This document shows positions 61,930 to 64,000 of a stretch of 64,000 nucleotides of DNA, piece after piece. The notes beneath the pieces are model-generated. The model was given only the letters and a program-made list of their open reading frames with translations. It was not told the DNA's origin and searched no databases. Source of the DNA: Epinephelus fuscoguttatus (lineage: Eukaryota; Chordata; Actinopteri; Perciformes; Serranidae); the NCBI RefSeq assembly GCF_011397635.1, contig NC_064769.1:20353207-20417206 (forward strand), in the 5' to 3' direction. Each line of letters starts with the position of its first letter. The stretch's first letter is position 1. A program made the translations under genes and the position numbers.

Positions 61930-64000
61930 CACATATGTCAGTCTGCAGGAACCGAGTAATGACAGACTAGCAACAACAGGCACAAAAGCCCCTCAGGCAG
62001 GGAAGCAAAGGAGCAGCTGGTGTGGTGGAAGTTGAAGTGCAAACACTACGAACTGGATTTAAATAGTGAGACAGAGTCAGTTTCCAGGAACTGGCTGATA
62101 GTTTGTTCCAAAGGGGACTTGATGAATTAGAGGACAGACCGTACAATAAACTTGTGCATTTAGAGGGAGAAGCAGCAGGGAGTGAGTGAGACTGCAGTGA
62201 CGTGACGACGTTTCCTGATCCATTTAAGTGCTCAGGCTTCTACGTTTGAATGAGTTGTGTATAAATCATTGTGGAGAGGGGATACTTGGTGAAAAGTGCA
62301 TTGCAGTAATCAACATGGGGCAAACAATTGCCTTAATAAACTTTTCTAGGTCAGCTAAAGCGGAAACATCTTCATTGTGAGGAGAGAGGGAGCTATCTGG
62401 GGTGAAAAATGTTTTGGATATCGACTTGACTGTCAGAGGAGTCAGGATCAAAGAGGTTTGAAACAGCCTTCCTGTGGGGTAAATATGCAGCTCCTAACAA
62501 TTAAAGGAGTGGAGAGAAAAGCTTGTTTTGGAGCTCAATTGCAAATTTAAGCGTGCCTGTAGTGAAGGAAAGAATATTGTTTCACAACCATTTTTAATGT
62601 GTAAAACAGAAGCTTCAAGCTTTTTAAAAACTGCTATCATCACCATATTTATCAAAACAGTGTTGCTGCATCACAACAGCGAGAATGTATGAGAAACAGT
62701 GACGGAAAGTATGTAGCAACAATCCAGTGCTTAGGCATTTAACTGGTTTATTGTGCATAGGGACCATAAATGTACGGCTGAGGCTTGACTACCAATTTAA
62801 CACAATCTGTTATAAAGCTCACTAAATGGAAACCTGCTGTGATGAAAAATGCAGCGTTGCAAGATATTAGTCACAACTAAATCATTACATTATTTAACAT
62901 CAAGAAAAGTTTGCACAAGCAGGAGGTTTAAAAAAACTCTGAATCATTTACACAGGGTTGAGTAAAAAGGAGTGGAGGCCGAGGGGATGGGAGAATAAAT
63001 ATGACACTCTCATGCAAAAATACAGCATGCTTTCTAATTTACAAACAGCCACTTGGGACCGTCTGCTGGGGAAATGAAAACACTTCTCTCATGCATTGAA
63101 ATATGGTAATGATGTCTGTGCATTTCTATCATCCCTCATAAAGAAAGGTTTACAATGAGACATCTGAAGGGGGCGACGCATTTTACTGTTGGGCTATTTC
63201 AATGAATGATGCTCCCCTGGGACTTGTAAGTGCTAAATATACCAACAAGACTGATGGATATACTGGAGCTAATGCAACTTTTTAATACAAAAGATAAGAA
63301 TCTCACGGTTTGTCCAAATGTAATATTTTCCCGTCCTGCTTAAGCATATTCTATCTTGAATAAGAGCGGCTGAAAACAGCTGGATCAGCTCCTACAATTC
63401 AGCTACAGGCATTTTTTAAGATATCACCACCGCCATCGCCATCTTTTGTGCATTAACATGATTAAACACGGCTTCATTCAAGATTTGAGGAAATGCTTGA
63501 GTTGTGTTTCTTTTCAAGTGAAGTTTTCCTTTTTAAATTGACTCAATAATATATAAAAAAAGAAAGTATCTGATACTCGAAAGCTCCCTGGCAACATACA
63601 TCCACCCCTGCAGAAAGTGGCAGCATTAATTTTGAGGCTGTTCACCGAGAACATGAGTGCTGAAGCGCAGGAAGAACTGTAAGTAATGCAACAATGCTCC
63701 AAGGCAAGGTCATAAAACTGTCCAAGTGTTGGAACATTTCAAGGGAGGCTGACAATCTATATGCACCCACTAAGCCCTGCGTGGAGTTCCTAAATCTTAT
63801 CAAAATGTGTAATAGAATGTTAATGTGGCTTCAGGAGATGATAATCAGTCTACTTCACTGTACAGTGCAAAAACCTCTGCATAGATTTTTCTTTGAGCCA
63901 TGCGTGTTCACCTTTTTAATTAAAAATGCACGTTGTGTAAGATTTCATTGAGTTATTCTCAAAGTTATTTGCAAGCTGATAAGAAACACTTATTTTCTGC

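Overview
This window is vertebrate nuclear DNA, almost certainly from a teleost fish (a percomorph would fit, but that is inference). The evidence is split genes with GT..AG introns, proteins close to human STARD7, DRG1 and SK2/KCNN2, CpG-rich promoters carrying GCTAACGTTAGC-type palindromes, and dense fish-type interspersed repeats (tRNA-derived SINEs, MITEs, LINE and Tc1-like fragments, microsatellites). Most of the 64 kb is intergenic or intronic. I re-read coding exons by joining frames across splice sites, and in all three genes every exon phase closes.

Layout. At 1-950 there is a CpG-rich promoter with a minus-strand 5' untranslated exon, probably of a gene running off the left edge. 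From 950 to 6540 there are only repeats, including a nearly perfect 0.36-kb direct duplication and a dead LINE. stard7 lies on the plus strand (CDS 7096-11804, 8 exons, 408 aa), with a CCAAT/GC-box promoter at about 6550-6620 and poly(A) candidates at 12783, 13240 and 13907. From 13.95 to 20.5 kb there is no convincing gene, but there is a four-unit tandem array of tRNA-like sequences at 15.1-15.6 kb. drg1 lies on the minus strand (CDS 28612 down to 20790, 9 exons, 366 aa), with a perfect TCTCGCGAGA element in its promoter. An SK-type calcium-activated potassium channel (kcnn2-like) is also on the minus strand, with exons from 48119 down to 33563. Its N-terminal/S1 exon is not visible and should lie beyond 64000. 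The rest, 48.1-64 kb, is its large intron, packed with nested transposon relics.

The three genes are unrelated in function: mitochondrial/cytosolic phosphatidylcholine transfer (STARD7), a translation-associated developmentally regulated GTPase (DRG1) and neuronal after-hyperpolarisation current (SK2). They look like ordinary genomic neighbours, not a functional cluster. I found no prokaryotic-type system, CRISPR array or new enzyme system. The more notable items are the structure and nesting of the repeats, promoter motifs, the tRNA-like array, and a weak microprotein candidate at 17.9-18.1 kb.
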